Below are positions 1 to 8,200 of a stretch of 64,000 nt of DNA, piece after piece. Source of the DNA: Haloarcula mannanilytica (GTDB lineage: Archaea; Halobacteriota; Halobacteria; Halobacteriales; Haloarculaceae); NCBI RefSeq assembly GCF_005406125.1, contig NZ_BIXZ01000002.1, forward strand, positions 248,001-312,000. The letters are read 5' to 3'. The position numbers and the translations under genes were made by a program. The notes below the pieces were generated by a model, which was not told the origin of the DNA, did not search any database, and worked only from the letters and a program-made list of their open reading frames with translations. Each line of letters opens with the position of its first letter. The first letter of the stretch is position 1.

Positions 1-2
1 GC

Positions 3-467
3 GACTTCGAGGACGTGTCCGTGGCGTGGGTCGGCGACGGCAACAACGTCTGCCAGTCGTTCGTCATCGGCGCGGCGATGGTTGGCCTTGACCTCACTGT
101 CGCCACGCCGGAGGGGTACGGCATCTCCGAGGACGTGGCCGACCGCGCCGCCGCCTTCGGCAACGCGCCCGAGACCACCCACGACCCTGAGGCCGCCGTG
201 ACTGACGCCGACGTGGTGTACTCCGACGTGTGGGTCAGCATGGGCCAGGAGGACAAGCGCGAGCAGAAACTGGCGGACTTCGAGGGGTTCCAGATCACGA
301 CGGACCTGCTCGAAGATAGACCGTTCATGCACTGCCTGCCCGCTCACCGCGGCGAGGAGGTCACCGACGACGCTATCGAGTCGGATAACGCCGTCGTCTG
401 GGACCAGGCGGAGAACCGGCTGCACGCCCAGAAAGGATTGCTGGTGTGGCTGTCTGAGCAGTCATAA
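3..467 (+). CDS. argF: Ornithine carbamoyltransferase, C-terminal part (truncated by window start)
   Basis: Transfers the carbamoyl group of carbamoyl phosphate to ornithine, giving citrulline (arginine pathway, cytosol). Only the last 154 residues are present; the reading frame is open from base 3 and the start lies outside the window. Visible motifs are VGDGNN at the start of the ornithine-binding domain, the VWVSMGQ loop and HCLPAHRG, the ornithine-site signature of the family. The end is normal, with a TAA stop and no sign of decay. The following gene is on the opposite strand and converges on it with a short spacer, so this is the last gene of its transcript. The family call is secure; a catabolic role cannot be excluded from the fragment alone. 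Confidence 0.95.
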   Translation, partial: DFEDVSVAWVGDGNNVCQSFVIGAAMVGLDLTVATPEGYGISEDVADRAAAFGNAPETTHDPEAAVTDADVVYSDVWVSMGQEDKREQKLADFEGFQITTDLLEDRPFMHCLPAHRGEEVTDDAIESDNAVVWDQAENRLHAQKGLLVWLSEQS

Positions 468-501
468 CGAGTGCGAGCGACCCGACGCTGAAAAAGGTAG
501 T

Positions 502-1479
502 CTAGAGAAAAACTGACGAGGCCCGCTTGACGAAGTCCACGGGGTCGGACCGGAACTGGTCGACGTATCTGAGCGGATTTGATTTGACGGCCTCAATGGA
601 CATTCGTCCGTTTCTGGCGACGCGGTTCAGATACCCTTGCTGGAGCATTCGGTTTTGCTCCTTGCTGTAGACGGGCTTGCTCGTCTGCATGGCTATCGTT
701 CGGGACTGTGAGTGGGAACTCTCGATGAACAGCTTCGCATCCGAGGACTGGTACACCTCGGCCTTGTACTCGCCGTGTCTGCCCGCGGCCATTCGTGCTT
801 CCTTGTCCGGGTACTGCATCATCACCAGTTCGTCGTACTCGATCCCGTGTTCGTCGAGCCAGGCGGCGGTCTCGCTGCGGTACTTCTCCAGTCGGCAGGT
901 GACGATTTGTCCGATCTTCACCGAGGGGACACAGATCGGGTCGACAGTTCGAATGAACTCCCGGTACCGTTCCCCGTCGTCGTTCTCCTCGGGCGTGGGG
1001 TCACGACAGAGAATGCCGTCCAGGTCGACGCAGGACTGCGTGAGGAAGTCGTGGTGCATCATGTTCCACTCGAACACCCGTGGGAACGCCAGGGTCTGGG
1101 CGTACGTATCGACGAACCGCTCGGACCCCTCATCGACGTACACAGCCCCGTAGTACACGTCAGCGGACAGGTTCAGGTCGTCGATCGTCGATTGCGCATC
1201 AGTCATCGAGCCGCCGGTGTAGACGGTATCGTCGACGACGAGTATCTTCGAGAACTTCGAGATATCGAACTCACCGTTGTACCGCTTCCCGGTCTGGAGA
1301 AGTCTGCCCTCCCGGAGGCCGTCGATATCAGTCATCGGAAGATTGAGATACAGTGATAACAGATTCGACACTAGCATCCCACTTCTCGGTATTCCGACGA
1401 TCAGGTCCAGGTCATCTGGAAGGTCAACGATCCATTCCTGCGTATCGGCACTAAGGTGGGCAAAACTCCTGTAGTTCAT
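502..1479 (-). CDS. Phosphoribosyltransferase fused to a HAD-like phosphatase domain
   Basis: 325 residues, ATG start. The N-terminal half is a type I phosphoribosyltransferase fold: VGIPRSGM near residue 28 and the PRPP-binding loop ILVVDDTVYTGGSM at 79-92. The second half opens with a HAD-like motif, VDLDGILCRD at 151-160, followed by a Lys/Arg-rich tail. PRT domains use PRPP and HAD domains usually remove phosphate, so a salvage or sugar-phosphate role is possible, but the substrate is unknown. By eye its base composition is poorer in G+C than the neighbours and it is bordered upstream by AT-rich DNA, which suggests acquisition. No partner gene is adjacent. The domain call is good; the function is open. 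Confidence 0.8.
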   Translation of the reverse strand: MNYRSFAHLSADTQEWIVDLPDDLDLIVGIPRSGMLVSNLLSLYLNLPMTDIDGLREGRLLQTGKRYNGEFDISKFSKILVVDDTVYTGGSMTDAQSTIDDLNLSADVYYGAVYVDEGSERFVDTYAQTLAFPRVFEWNMMHHDFLTQSCVDLDGILCRDPTPEENDDGERYREFIRTVDPICVPSVKIGQIVTCRLEKYRSETAAWLDEHGIEYDELVMMQYPDKEARMAAGRHGEYKAEVYQSSDAKLFIESSHSQSRTIAMQTSKPVYSKEQNRMLQQGYLNRVARNGRMSIEAVKSNPLRYVDQFRSDPVDFVKRASSVFL

Positions 1480-1917
1480 TGGTTTTCTGGGGAGTGGGAA
1501 GTATTAGCATCTCCGCCGTAGATCAAACACTACGAGGTGAAATGCGCTCACTTCTTTTTCATATGACATAATGGGATGAGTATTAATGCTTTTGATCTAT
1601 AAACACTAACGACATTTCACTGGCAGTGATAGTCCGGTCATAGCCGCTTGCGTCCCCTGATCGACCGTTCTCCACCCGAAACAGCACCCTTTTCGATACG
1701 TTTGAGGGTTTTTAACACAGTACCGGCTGCCGTTGTGGCCCTGATACTCGGTAGTTCCAGTTGAAACAGTGCCCTTTTCGGTATATTTGTCAACTGTTCG
1801 CAAGGTAGTCTCCCGGACTGCCGAGTACCGACAGAGATGTCAGAGAGCACACAGACACGGCCCCGTCGCGGTGAGGTTGAGGTAACGACCCCGTTTATCC
1901 GGGTCGGAGCGGTACGA
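1480..1917. other. AT-rich divergent intergenic region
   Basis: 438 bp between two divergent genes. The part next to the PRT-HAD gene (about 1500-1620) is strikingly AT-rich for this chromosome and should hold its promoter. It contains an 8-bp inverted repeat, GTGAAATG at 1537-1544 and CATTTCAC at 1613-1620. The centre carries an imperfect direct repeat, listed separately. A TATA-like TTTATCC near 1892-1898 lies about 23 bp before the ATG of the downstream regulator. Open frames here lack haloarchaeal codon use and are not called. Confidence 0.6.
1678..1789. repeat. Imperfect 27-bp direct repeat pair
   Basis: Two copies, 1678-1704 and 1763-1789, start 85 bp apart and match at 22 of 27 positions; all five differences are transitions. 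The shared core is GAAACAG, two variable bases, then CCCTTTTCG. They lie upstream of the winged-helix regulator at 1918 and could be regulator-binding or remnant repeat units. I see no further copy in the window. Confidence 0.5.
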
Positions 1918-2313
1918 ATGGATATGTCTGTCAACCCGTCTCCGGACCAGTTCCACGAACTGATGGTCGACGACGAACCTGCTCTCTCGGACGTGATGGC
2001 CTGCGTCTTCGGCGTGCAGGCACACGAGGTACGGACGTACCAGGCGCTGCTGGAGACGCCTGCAAGCACCGTCGAGGAACTCGCCGACGAACTCGGGCGG
2101 GACCGTTCGAACGTCAATCGGTCGCTGTCGACGCTCCGCGAGAAGGGGCTGGCGACGCGAAAACGGTGCCTGCTTGACGGCGGCGGCCACGTCTACCAGT
2201 ACACCGCGACACCGCTGTCGGAGGCCCGCGAACTGATGCACGAGACGCTGGACGAGTGGACCGCCGCAGTCCACCACCGTATCGACGAGTTCGACGCCAG
2301 CCCCGACGAGTGA
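1918..2313 (+). CDS. Winged-helix transcriptional regulator (TrmB/MarR-like)
   Basis: 131 residues from the ATG at 1918; an in-frame start at 1837 exists, but the TATA-like TTTATCC about 23 bp before 1918 and the protein-like sequence from MDMSVNP favour the shorter form. Residues about 35-90 form a winged helix: ASTVEELADELGRDRSNV is the helix-turn-helix and the following ATRKR turn begins the wing. The C-terminal third is a helix with several His and acidic residues, a possible dimerisation arm. Such proteins bind promoter DNA; the ligand and targets are unknown. It is the first gene before thrC on the same strand but has its own promoter region. Confidence 0.75.
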   Translation: MDMSVNPSPDQFHELMVDDEPALSDVMACVFGVQAHEVRTYQALLETPASTVEELADELGRDRSNVNRSLSTLREKGLATRKRCLLDGGGHVYQYTATPLSEARELMHETLDEWTAAVHHRIDEFDASPDE

Positions 2314-2390
2314 CGGCACGCCCGTCGTGAGCGCGGACGTTGCGTCCGGCAACCGTCCGACTTTTGCCCGGTGGGGGCGTGGTCCCGACA

Positions 2391-3770
2391 ATGGCTGACT
2401 TGGAACTCACCGACGACGTGCCGCCCGCTGCCGACGACGGCGTTTGGCTGGCCTGTATCGAGTGTGGTGAGACGTTCGCTCCCTTCGACGCGATCCGCTA
2501 CACGTGCGACGACTGCGACGGCCTGCTAGAGGTCCGCTACGATGACCTGCCGACCTTCGACGAGTTCGAGGGCTCGGGCGTCTGGCGGTACAACGCCGCC
2601 CTGCCCTTCGAGGAGGGCGTCACGCTCCCCGAGGGCGACACGCCGCTACACGAGATGCCCCGTCTGAAAGAGGACATCGGCGTCGACGCGCTCCGCGTGA
2701 AACACGAGGGGATGAACCCCACCGGTTCGTTCAAGGACCGCGGCATGACCGTCGGTGTCCGAGTCGCCCAGGAGGTCGGCGTCGACCGACTGGCCTGTGC
2801 CTCGACGGGCAACACCTCTGCCGCACTGGCGGCCTACGGCGCTCGCGGCGGCATGGAGACCCTCGTACTCCTCCCCGCCGGCAAGGTCGCCGCCGGCAAG
2901 ATCGCCCAGGCAAGTCTCCACCGTGCGCGAATCCTCGAAGTCGACGGCAACTTCGACGAGTGTCTCGACATCGTGCAGGACCTGGCGGCCCGCGGCGAGG
3001 CCTACCTGCTGAACTCGCTGAACCCCTTCCGCCTGGAGGGTCAGAAGACCATCGGGCTGGAGATCATGGAGGAGTTCTACGCCGACCACGGCGAGTACCC
3101 GGACCGCATCGTCCTCCCGGTCGGCAATGCCGGCAACACCGCCGCGCTGTACAAGTGCTTCCGCGAACTCGTCAAGGCCGGCGCTATCACCGAAGACCAG
3201 GTGCCCAAACTCACCGGTGTGCAGGCTGAAGGCGCTGCGCCGATGGTCGAGGCTATCGAGAACGGGGACGAGGATACCCGCCGCTGGGAAGATGTCGAGA
3301 CCCGCGCGACCGCCATCCGCATCGGCAATCCGGTCAACGCACCGAAGGCGCTGCCAGGCATCCGCGCCACGGGCGGCACCGCCGTCGCCGTCTCCGACGA
3401 GGAAATCACCGAAGCGCAGCGCGACATCGCCGGAGAAGGCGTCGGCGTCGAACCGGCCTCCGCGGCCTCCGTCGCCGGCCTCCGAAAACTCCGTAACGAG
3501 GGCGTCATCGACACCGACGAGTCGGTCGTCTGCCTGACGACGGGCCACCTGCTCAAAGATCCCGAGGCGGCCGCCGAGGCCGGCAACGAGCCGGAACCGG
3601 TCGAAAACAGCACCGAGGCCGTGCTGGAACTCATCGAAGAACGGTCGTCGGTCACCGAGACGGTTCGGCGACAGGCGTCGAAGGCCGCCGACTCGCCACT
3701 GCTCCCGGGGCTGGTCGCCGGCGGTCTCGGCCTGGCGTATCTGTATCGGAAACTCCGCTCGAAGGAGTAA
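2391..3770 (+). CDS. thrC: Threonine synthase with hydrophobic C-terminal tail
   Basis: PLP enzyme converting O-phosphohomoserine to threonine. 459 residues from the ATG at 2391; earlier in-frame codons are excluded because a TATA-like ACTTTTG lies about 27 bp upstream. An N-terminal zinc-ribbon-like element (C22, C25, C39, C42) is followed by the PLP lysine K115 in NPTGSFKDRG and a conserved fold-II serine/threonine dehydratase body. Unusual: the last about 23 residues are LLPGLVAGGLGLAYLY followed by a basic end, which reads as a membrane-anchoring helix after an acidic linker. lysC, the pathway's aspartate kinase, is 2.5 kb downstream. A tailed paralogue with another substrate is possible but less likely. 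Confidence 0.9.
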   Translation: MADLELTDDVPPAADDGVWLACIECGETFAPFDAIRYTCDDCDGLLEVRYDDLPTFDEFEGSGVWRYNAALPFEEGVTLPEGDTPLHEMPRLKEDIGVDALRVKHEGMNPTGSFKDRGMTVGVRVAQEVGVDRLACASTGNTSAALAAYGARGGMETLVLLPAGKVAAGKIAQASLHRARILEVDGNFDECLDIVQDLAARGEAYLLNSLNPFRLEGQKTIGLEIMEEFYADHGEYPDRIVLPVGNAGNTAALYKCFRELVKAGAITEDQVPKLTGVQAEGAAPMVEAIENGDEDTRRWEDVETRATAIRIGNPVNAPKALPGIRATGGTAVAVSDEEITEAQRDIAGEGVGVEPASAASVAGLRKLRNEGVIDTDESVVCLTTGHLLKDPEAAAEAGNEPEPVENSTEAVLELIEERSSVTETVRRQASKAADSPLLPGLVAGGLGLAYLYRKLRSKE

Positions 3771-3909
3771 GGGCAGCGAGCGCGGCCGCAAACCGCTCCG
3801 TGGCTGTGCTGGCGAATCTGGTCGACAATTCACTCCCCCGGCGCTCTGTTCGGTAGTTTCCGTTTCCTACCCAGTAGAGATATCCATCTGCCCCGGGAAT
3901 AGCGAGCCA

Positions 3910-4011
3910 ATGGACGAACGCACCCGGGGTGCGACGGGAGCGCCGTACCGGACCACTGCCGTCGAGACGCCGCTTGTACTGGGGATGTCACCTGCTCGGG
4001 TGGCGCTGTGA
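3910..4011 (+). CDS. Possible 33-residue leader ORF, overlapping the next start
   Basis: ATG at 3910, 33 codons, TGA at 4009-4011. The stop overlaps the GTG start of the DUF4166 gene as GTGA, the same arrangement as the ATGA overlap between the next two genes. The peptide (begins MDERTRGATGAP) has no recognisable domain. The case for it rests on the coupling geometry: it could be a translated leader or small first cistron. It may equally be chance in GC-rich sequence. Confidence 0.35.
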   Translation: MDERTRGATGAPYRTTAVETPLVLGMSPARVAL

Positions 4012-4682
4012 CGGGCGTCTACGAGCGGGCGCTGGGCGAAGCCGCCGCCGACCTCCATCCGAAGGTCCGCGACCGGTACAGCCTCGGGGCGGACGACGGG
4101 ACGGTCTGTGTCGGCCGGGGCGAGATGGACATCACCCGCGGGACGCTGGTCCTGCCGGCGCTGTACGCGATGACGACCCAGCACATGCTGTTTCCCGAGT
4201 CCGGCGAAAGCGTGCCCTTCTCCGTGACGACGGTGGCCTACACGACGGAGGGGGGCCACGAGGCCATGACGACCCGCCGCGCGTTCGACTTCGGCGACAC
4301 CACCCGCCTGTTCGACTCGCTGACCGTCTGGGACGCCGAGACCGAGCGGCTGCTGGATTTCCTGGGCACCCACGGCCGGGTCGCCAGCGAACTCCACCCG
4401 CGGGTCGAGGACGGGGGGCTCGTGGTCGCTGGCGGCCGGCAGTGGGCTCGCCTCGGAAACCGCTACGTCCCGCTGCCGGGGCCGCTGGCTGCCGACGTGG
4501 AGGTCCGGGACCGTTACGACGAGACCGACGAGCGGTACCACGTCACTGCCACCGTCAAGAACGACCTCGTGGGACACATGCTCGGCTATCGCGGGACGTT
4601 CACGCAGGAGCAGACCGACGGCGACGGGACCCCCGACGACCTGCGAATCGTCCGCGGGCTCGACGCGCTCCCGCCGCGATGA
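4008..4682 (+). CDS. DUF4166 domain protein
   Basis: 224 residues starting at GTG 4008, chosen because MTGVYERALGEAA is the usual start of this family (DUF4166, built around a LHPKVRDRYSL-type opening) and no better in-frame start exists. The protein is soluble, mixed alpha/beta, with no membrane segment or catalytic motif I can name. The stop overlaps the start of the YndJ-like membrane protein gene by ATGA, so the two are translationally coupled. DUF4166 and YndJ are also found side by side or fused in bacilli, which supports a joint role, still undefined. Family call good, function unknown. Confidence 0.8.
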   Translation: MTGVYERALGEAAADLHPKVRDRYSLGADDGTVCVGRGEMDITRGTLVLPALYAMTTQHMLFPESGESVPFSVTTVAYTTEGGHEAMTTRRAFDFGDTTRLFDSLTVWDAETERLLDFLGTHGRVASELHPRVEDGGLVVAGGRQWARLGNRYVPLPGPLAADVEVRDRYDETDERYHVTATVKNDLVGHMLGYRGTFTQEQTDGDGTPDDLRIVRGLDALPPR

Positions 4683-5653
4683 GCGACCGTGTCGGTGGGT
4701 CTCGGAAGTCAGCACCCAGTAGCGTCGCCCAGCCGACCATCGGGGGCGTCGCCGTGGCGGACTTGAGCGCGGCGCTGGGTGCGGTGGTCTGGCTGGCGCT
4801 GGCGGTCGCTGGCGAACTGGCCGCCATCGAACGGGCGCTTGCACTCGCGCCGCTCGTGCTGGTCCCGCTCGCGCTCCGAACGGCGGTGGCCGGGGCGTTT
4901 CAGGGGCCTGCCAGGCGGCTCACGACCACAGCCATCTGGCTCCAGCCGATCGGTGCGCTCCTGCTCGCGGTATCGCTGGTCGCCCCGTCTCCCTCACCGC
5001 TGGCTGCCGGGTTCGCCGTGCCGTGGCTGGCCGTCACCGGCCTCCTCGGACTCGCCGCGTTCGCACGGACCCGCACGCGAGATGGCCTGACGCTCTCGGA
5101 GACGGCCATCGATGCCGGTTTCGCCTACGTCTCGGTCGGCGCGGTCGCGCTCCTGCTGGCCCACTTCGACCTGACGTTCTGGTTCGACCGCGTCATCATC
5201 CGGTTGACGGCGGTCCATTTCCACTACGCCGGGTTCGTCCTCCCGGTCGCTGCGGGACTGACCGGCCGCCATCTCGGTGTCCACTCCCGGGGATTCCGTG
5301 CCGTCGTCGGTGTCATCCTCGTCGGGCCGGCGCTCATCGCGGTCGGTATCGCCTTCTCGCCGCTCGTCGAGGTCGTCGCAGTGAGTCTCTTCACCGTCGC
5401 CGTCGCGGCCTTCGGTGTCGTCGTCCTGTACCGTGTCCTCCCCACCTGTCCCCGGCTACAGGGGCTCTCGCTCGGAATCGCGGCCGTGGCACTCCCGGTC
5501 TCAATGGCGCTCGCGCTGGGCTACGGGCTGTCGACGTTCACCGGTCGCTCGCTGGGGCTGACGATCTCGGCGATGGTCGCGCTCCACGGCTCGCTCAACG
5601 CCTTCGGGTTCGGACTGTGTGCGATGCTCGGGTGGCGGCTCTCGATCCCGTGA
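4679..5653 (+). CDS. YndJ-like integral membrane protein
   Basis: 324 residues from ATG 4679, whose last two bases are also the first two of the preceding TGA stop (ATGA coupling). About eight to nine hydrophobic segments alternate with short polar loops; a conserved HFDLTFWFDRVIIRLTAVHF stretch with several His and Arg residues sits between membrane helices about halfway. No transporter motif was recognised. It resembles the YndJ family, and pairing with DUF4166 fits that family's known neighbourhood. The role is unknown. It converges on the acetyltransferase gene with six bases between the stops. Confidence 0.75.
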   Translation: MSDRVGGSRKSAPSSVAQPTIGGVAVADLSAALGAVVWLALAVAGELAAIERALALAPLVLVPLALRTAVAGAFQGPARRLTTTAIWLQPIGALLLAVSLVAPSPSPLAAGFAVPWLAVTGLLGLAAFARTRTRDGLTLSETAIDAGFAYVSVGAVALLLAHFDLTFWFDRVIIRLTAVHFHYAGFVLPVAAGLTGRHLGVHSRGFRAVVGVILVGPALIAVGIAFSPLVEVVAVSLFTVAVAAFGVVVLYRVLPTCPRLQGLSLGIAAVALPVSMALALGYGLSTFTGRSLGLTISAMVALHGSLNAFGFGLCAMLGWRLSIP

Positions 5654-5659
5654 CGCCAG

Positions 5660-6058
5660 TCAGTGCTCCGCTCGCTCCGGCTCTAACCGGTACCGCGTCG
5701 TCTCCTGCCCGTCGAACCGGGGGCCGTTCCCGCTGGAGGTGAACCCGACCGCCTCGACAGCGGCCCGGACTTCTGATTCGTCTTCCGGCAGCAGTAGCTC
5801 GACCGACATGTGCTCGCGGCGGGCGAACTCGATGGGGTCGGCAAGCAGTTCCTCGCAGGCGTCGCCGGTCCCGGCCAGTTGGGTCACGTGGACGGTCCCA
5901 CGCTCGGCGTCGAAGCTCACGAACCCCACAATGTCGTCGTCCCCCTCGGCCACGCGGACGGTACGGTCGTGGACGAGGTTCCGCATCACGTCCGGCGGCC
6001 CGTCGGCGAGGGCGGCCAGTCGCTCGGCGTCGTCCTCGACAGCGTCGCGGATATCCAT
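5660..6058 (-). CDS. GNAT-family N-acetyltransferase (small)
   Basis: 132 residues from the ATG at 6058 (MDIRDAVEDDAERL). The longer open frame extending upstream has no haloarchaeal character. It has the GNAT order of strands: an opening DIRDAVEDDAERLAAL, a central DDIVGFVSFD strand, then HVTQLAG leading into the acetyl-CoA region. The usual Q/RxxGxG/A loop is weak here, replaced by TGDACEELL, so the call rests on the overall pattern. The substrate is unknown. It is monocistronic and convergent with the YndJ-like gene. Confidence 0.65.
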   Translation of the reverse strand: MDIRDAVEDDAERLAALADGPPDVMRNLVHDRTVRVAEGDDDIVGFVSFDAERGTVHVTQLAGTGDACEELLADPIEFARREHMSVELLLPEDESEVRAAVEAVGFTSSGNGPRFDGQETTRYRLEPERAEH

Positions 6059-6269
6059 GCCTATGTGTGGGACCCCCACGCAGATAAACGGTGTGTCGGC
6101 GGCAGTTGGACACTCTGAGTTGTGACCGCTTCGACTCCAGCAGCGCTTCACACGACGGAATTTCTCGGATACCGTCGACAGCGCGGTGCGGAAACAGATG
6201 AACACAGTTATCCCGAGCGACGGACAACCCGAGGCCAATGAGTTACACACACACAGACGCGGTGGTAGC

Positions 6270-7445
6270 ATGCGCGTAGTCGCCAAGTTCGGCGGGACGA
6301 GCCTCGGCAGCGGCGACCGCATCAACCGGGCCGCGGACTCGATTGCCGCGGCCGTCCAGCAGGGCCACGAGGTCGCGGTCGTCGCCTCGGCGATGGGCAA
6401 CACGACCGACGAACTGCTCGACGAGATCAACTACGACGCAGACTCCGCGGACCGCGCGGAAATCGTCTCGATGGGCGAACGGACCTCCGTCCGGATGCTC
6501 AAGGGCGCACTCGCCGCCCGCGGTATCGAGGCCGTCTTCCTTGAACCCGGGAGCGAGGACTGGCCGATCATCACCGACGAGTACGGCGAGGTCGATGTCG
6601 AGGAGACCCAGAAGCGTGCCCACGCGCTGGCCGGCCAGCTCAAGGACGTGGTGCCGGTCATCACCGGGTTCCTGGCAGAGGATCACCAAGGCAACGTGAC
6701 GACCCTCGGCCGCGGCGGCTCCGACACGAGCGCTGTGATGATGGGCGATTACATGGACGCCGACGAGGTCGTCATCGTCACTGACGTTGAAGGTGTCATG
6801 ACCGGGGACCCGCGCGTCGTCGAAGGCGCTCGGAACGTCGGCAAAATCTCCGTCGACGAACTCCGCTCGCTGTCGTTCCGCGGGGCCGAAGTGGTCGCGC
6901 CGTCGGCACTGTCGTACAAGACCGAAGACCTCGGGGTTCGCGTCGTCCACTACCAGCACGGCGACCTGCTCTCGGGCGGCACGTCCATCGAGGGCGAGTT
7001 CCAGAACCTCATCGACCTGCAGGAACAGCCCATCGCCTGCGTGACCGTCGCCGGCCGCGCCATCCGGAACAGCCCGGGTATCCTCGCGGACCTCGCAAGC
7101 GCCATCGCGGACGAGGACATCAACATCGAGGCCAACTCCTCGGGGATGGACTCGCTGACGTTCTACGTCGACGAGAACGACGCCGAAGAGGCCGAGGCAC
7201 TGCTGCACGCCCGCATCGTCGACGACGAGACGCTCTCGTCGGTCACCGTCGAAGACGAGATCGCCGTCATCCGCGTCACCGGCGGCGACCCGAGCCAGTC
7301 GGCGCTGGCCCACCAGGTCGTCGAACCGCTGGCCGACGCCCACATCCACCTCTACGACGTGATCACGTCCGCGACATCGGTCTCCGTGTTCGTCCCCTGG
7401 GAGGACCGCGAACAGGCCCTCTCACTCGTCCAGGACGTGTTCTAA
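6270..7445 (+). CDS. lysC: Aspartate kinase
   Basis: Phosphorylates aspartate, the first step toward threonine, methionine and lysine-family amino acids. 391 residues from the ATG at 6270, preceded by a GGTGG Shine-Dalgarno-like stretch; unlike many neighbours it therefore seems to carry a short 5' leader. Seen: the kinase signature KFGGTSLG at residues 6-13, catalytic-domain motifs LGRGGSDTSA and TDVEGV, and two tandem ACT domains from about residue 265 (CVTVAGRAIRNSPG and IAVIRVTGG). ACT domains usually bind lysine or threonine for feedback control. It converges on the J-domain ferredoxin gene with four bases between the stops and a T-run just after this stop. Confidence 0.95.
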   Translation: MRVVAKFGGTSLGSGDRINRAADSIAAAVQQGHEVAVVASAMGNTTDELLDEINYDADSADRAEIVSMGERTSVRMLKGALAARGIEAVFLEPGSEDWPIITDEYGEVDVEETQKRAHALAGQLKDVVPVITGFLAEDHQGNVTTLGRGGSDTSAVMMGDYMDADEVVIVTDVEGVMTGDPRVVEGARNVGKISVDELRSLSFRGAEVVAPSALSYKTEDLGVRVVHYQHGDLLSGGTSIEGEFQNLIDLQEQPIACVTVAGRAIRNSPGILADLASAIADEDINIEANSSGMDSLTFYVDENDAEEAEALLHARIVDDETLSSVTVEDEIAVIRVTGGDPSQSALAHQVVEPLADAHIHLYDVITSATSVSVFVPWEDREQALSLVQDVF

Positions 7446-7449
7446 GTTT

Positions 7450-8112
7450 TTAATCGGTCGAGGAGGCCTGCTCGAACCGGCTCGCGGGCAACAGCAGCTC
7501 GCTGACCTCGGGGAGGTGTTTCAGGTTGTAGACGATCTTCGCGTCGTCAGAAATCGGGGCGGCGATACACGACAGTCGGATCCCCTTCTCGGTGAGGTCG
7601 GGCGGGAGGATGTGACTCGCCGGCGACGGCATCTCGCCCTCGACGACTGCGACCGCGCAGTTCGTACACGCGCCGCCCCGGCAGGCGAAAGGCCACGCGA
7701 AGCCGTTCTTTTCGGCCGCCTCAAGCAGCGTGTCGTTCGGGTCGACGTAGAACTGTCCGAAGTCGGGCGACCGAAGGTTCGCGTCGGCGGCTTTCTCGAA
7801 CAGGTCTTCGTCGTCGAGCGACCAGCCGTGGTCCTCCAGTACTTCGAAGTTGAGAAATTCGACCAGCGGGTCGTCCGGTTCCGGCGGGGCCTCCTCGGGT
7901 TCGGGGTCGGCCGCAGGCGACTCCTCGGGTAGCGGGTCCCCGGGTTCATAGCCGTTCTGCAGTCGCTCGTAGGCCGTTTTCACCGCTTGGAACTCGGCCG
8001 TCGACCCGCCCTGGTCGGGGTGGGCCTCCTTCACCCGCTCGCGGTACGCGTCGACGATCTCCCCGTCGTCGGCGTCGGGCGAAATTCCGAGGACATCGAA
8101 TGGGGACTCCAC
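7450..8112 (-). CDS. J-domain fused to plant-type 2Fe-2S ferredoxin
   Basis: 220 residues, GTG start. Residues 1-55 are a J domain with the HPD tripeptide at 31-33, the motif that stimulates Hsp70/DnaK ATPase. A proline- and acid-rich linker (about 56-85) leads to a 2Fe-2S ferredoxin domain with cluster cysteines C144, C149 and C152 (CxxxxCxxC) and C182. Haloarchaeal ferredoxins are plant-type and often carry N-terminal extensions; a J domain suggests coupling to the DnaK system, for example cluster delivery or repair. That is an inference. It is monocistronic, convergent with lysC. Confidence 0.9.
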   Translation of the reverse strand: MESPFDVLGISPDADDGEIVDAYRERVKEAHPDQGGSTAEFQAVKTAYERLQNGYEPGDPLPEESPAADPEPEEAPPEPDDPLVEFLNFEVLEDHGWSLDDEDLFEKAADANLRSPDFGQFYVDPNDTLLEAAEKNGFAWPFACRGGACTNCAVAVVEGEMPSPASHILPPDLTEKGIRLSCIAAPISDDAKIVYNLKHLPEVSELLLPASRFEQASSTD

Positions 8113-8200
8113 ACCACACCGTAGCGGTCACGGACATAAATTCTCTCGTCCCGCTGCAGTATCTGCAGGCTGCCAGCCGGGCAACGCGCGGATTCTTGTG

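Noticed and set aside
1638-2117. 159-codon minus-strand frame over the direct repeats
   Set aside because: Ser/Thr/Arg-rich shadow of the regulator gene and non-coding repeats.
2646-3833. 395-codon frame antisense to thrC
   Set aside because: Shadow of thrC.
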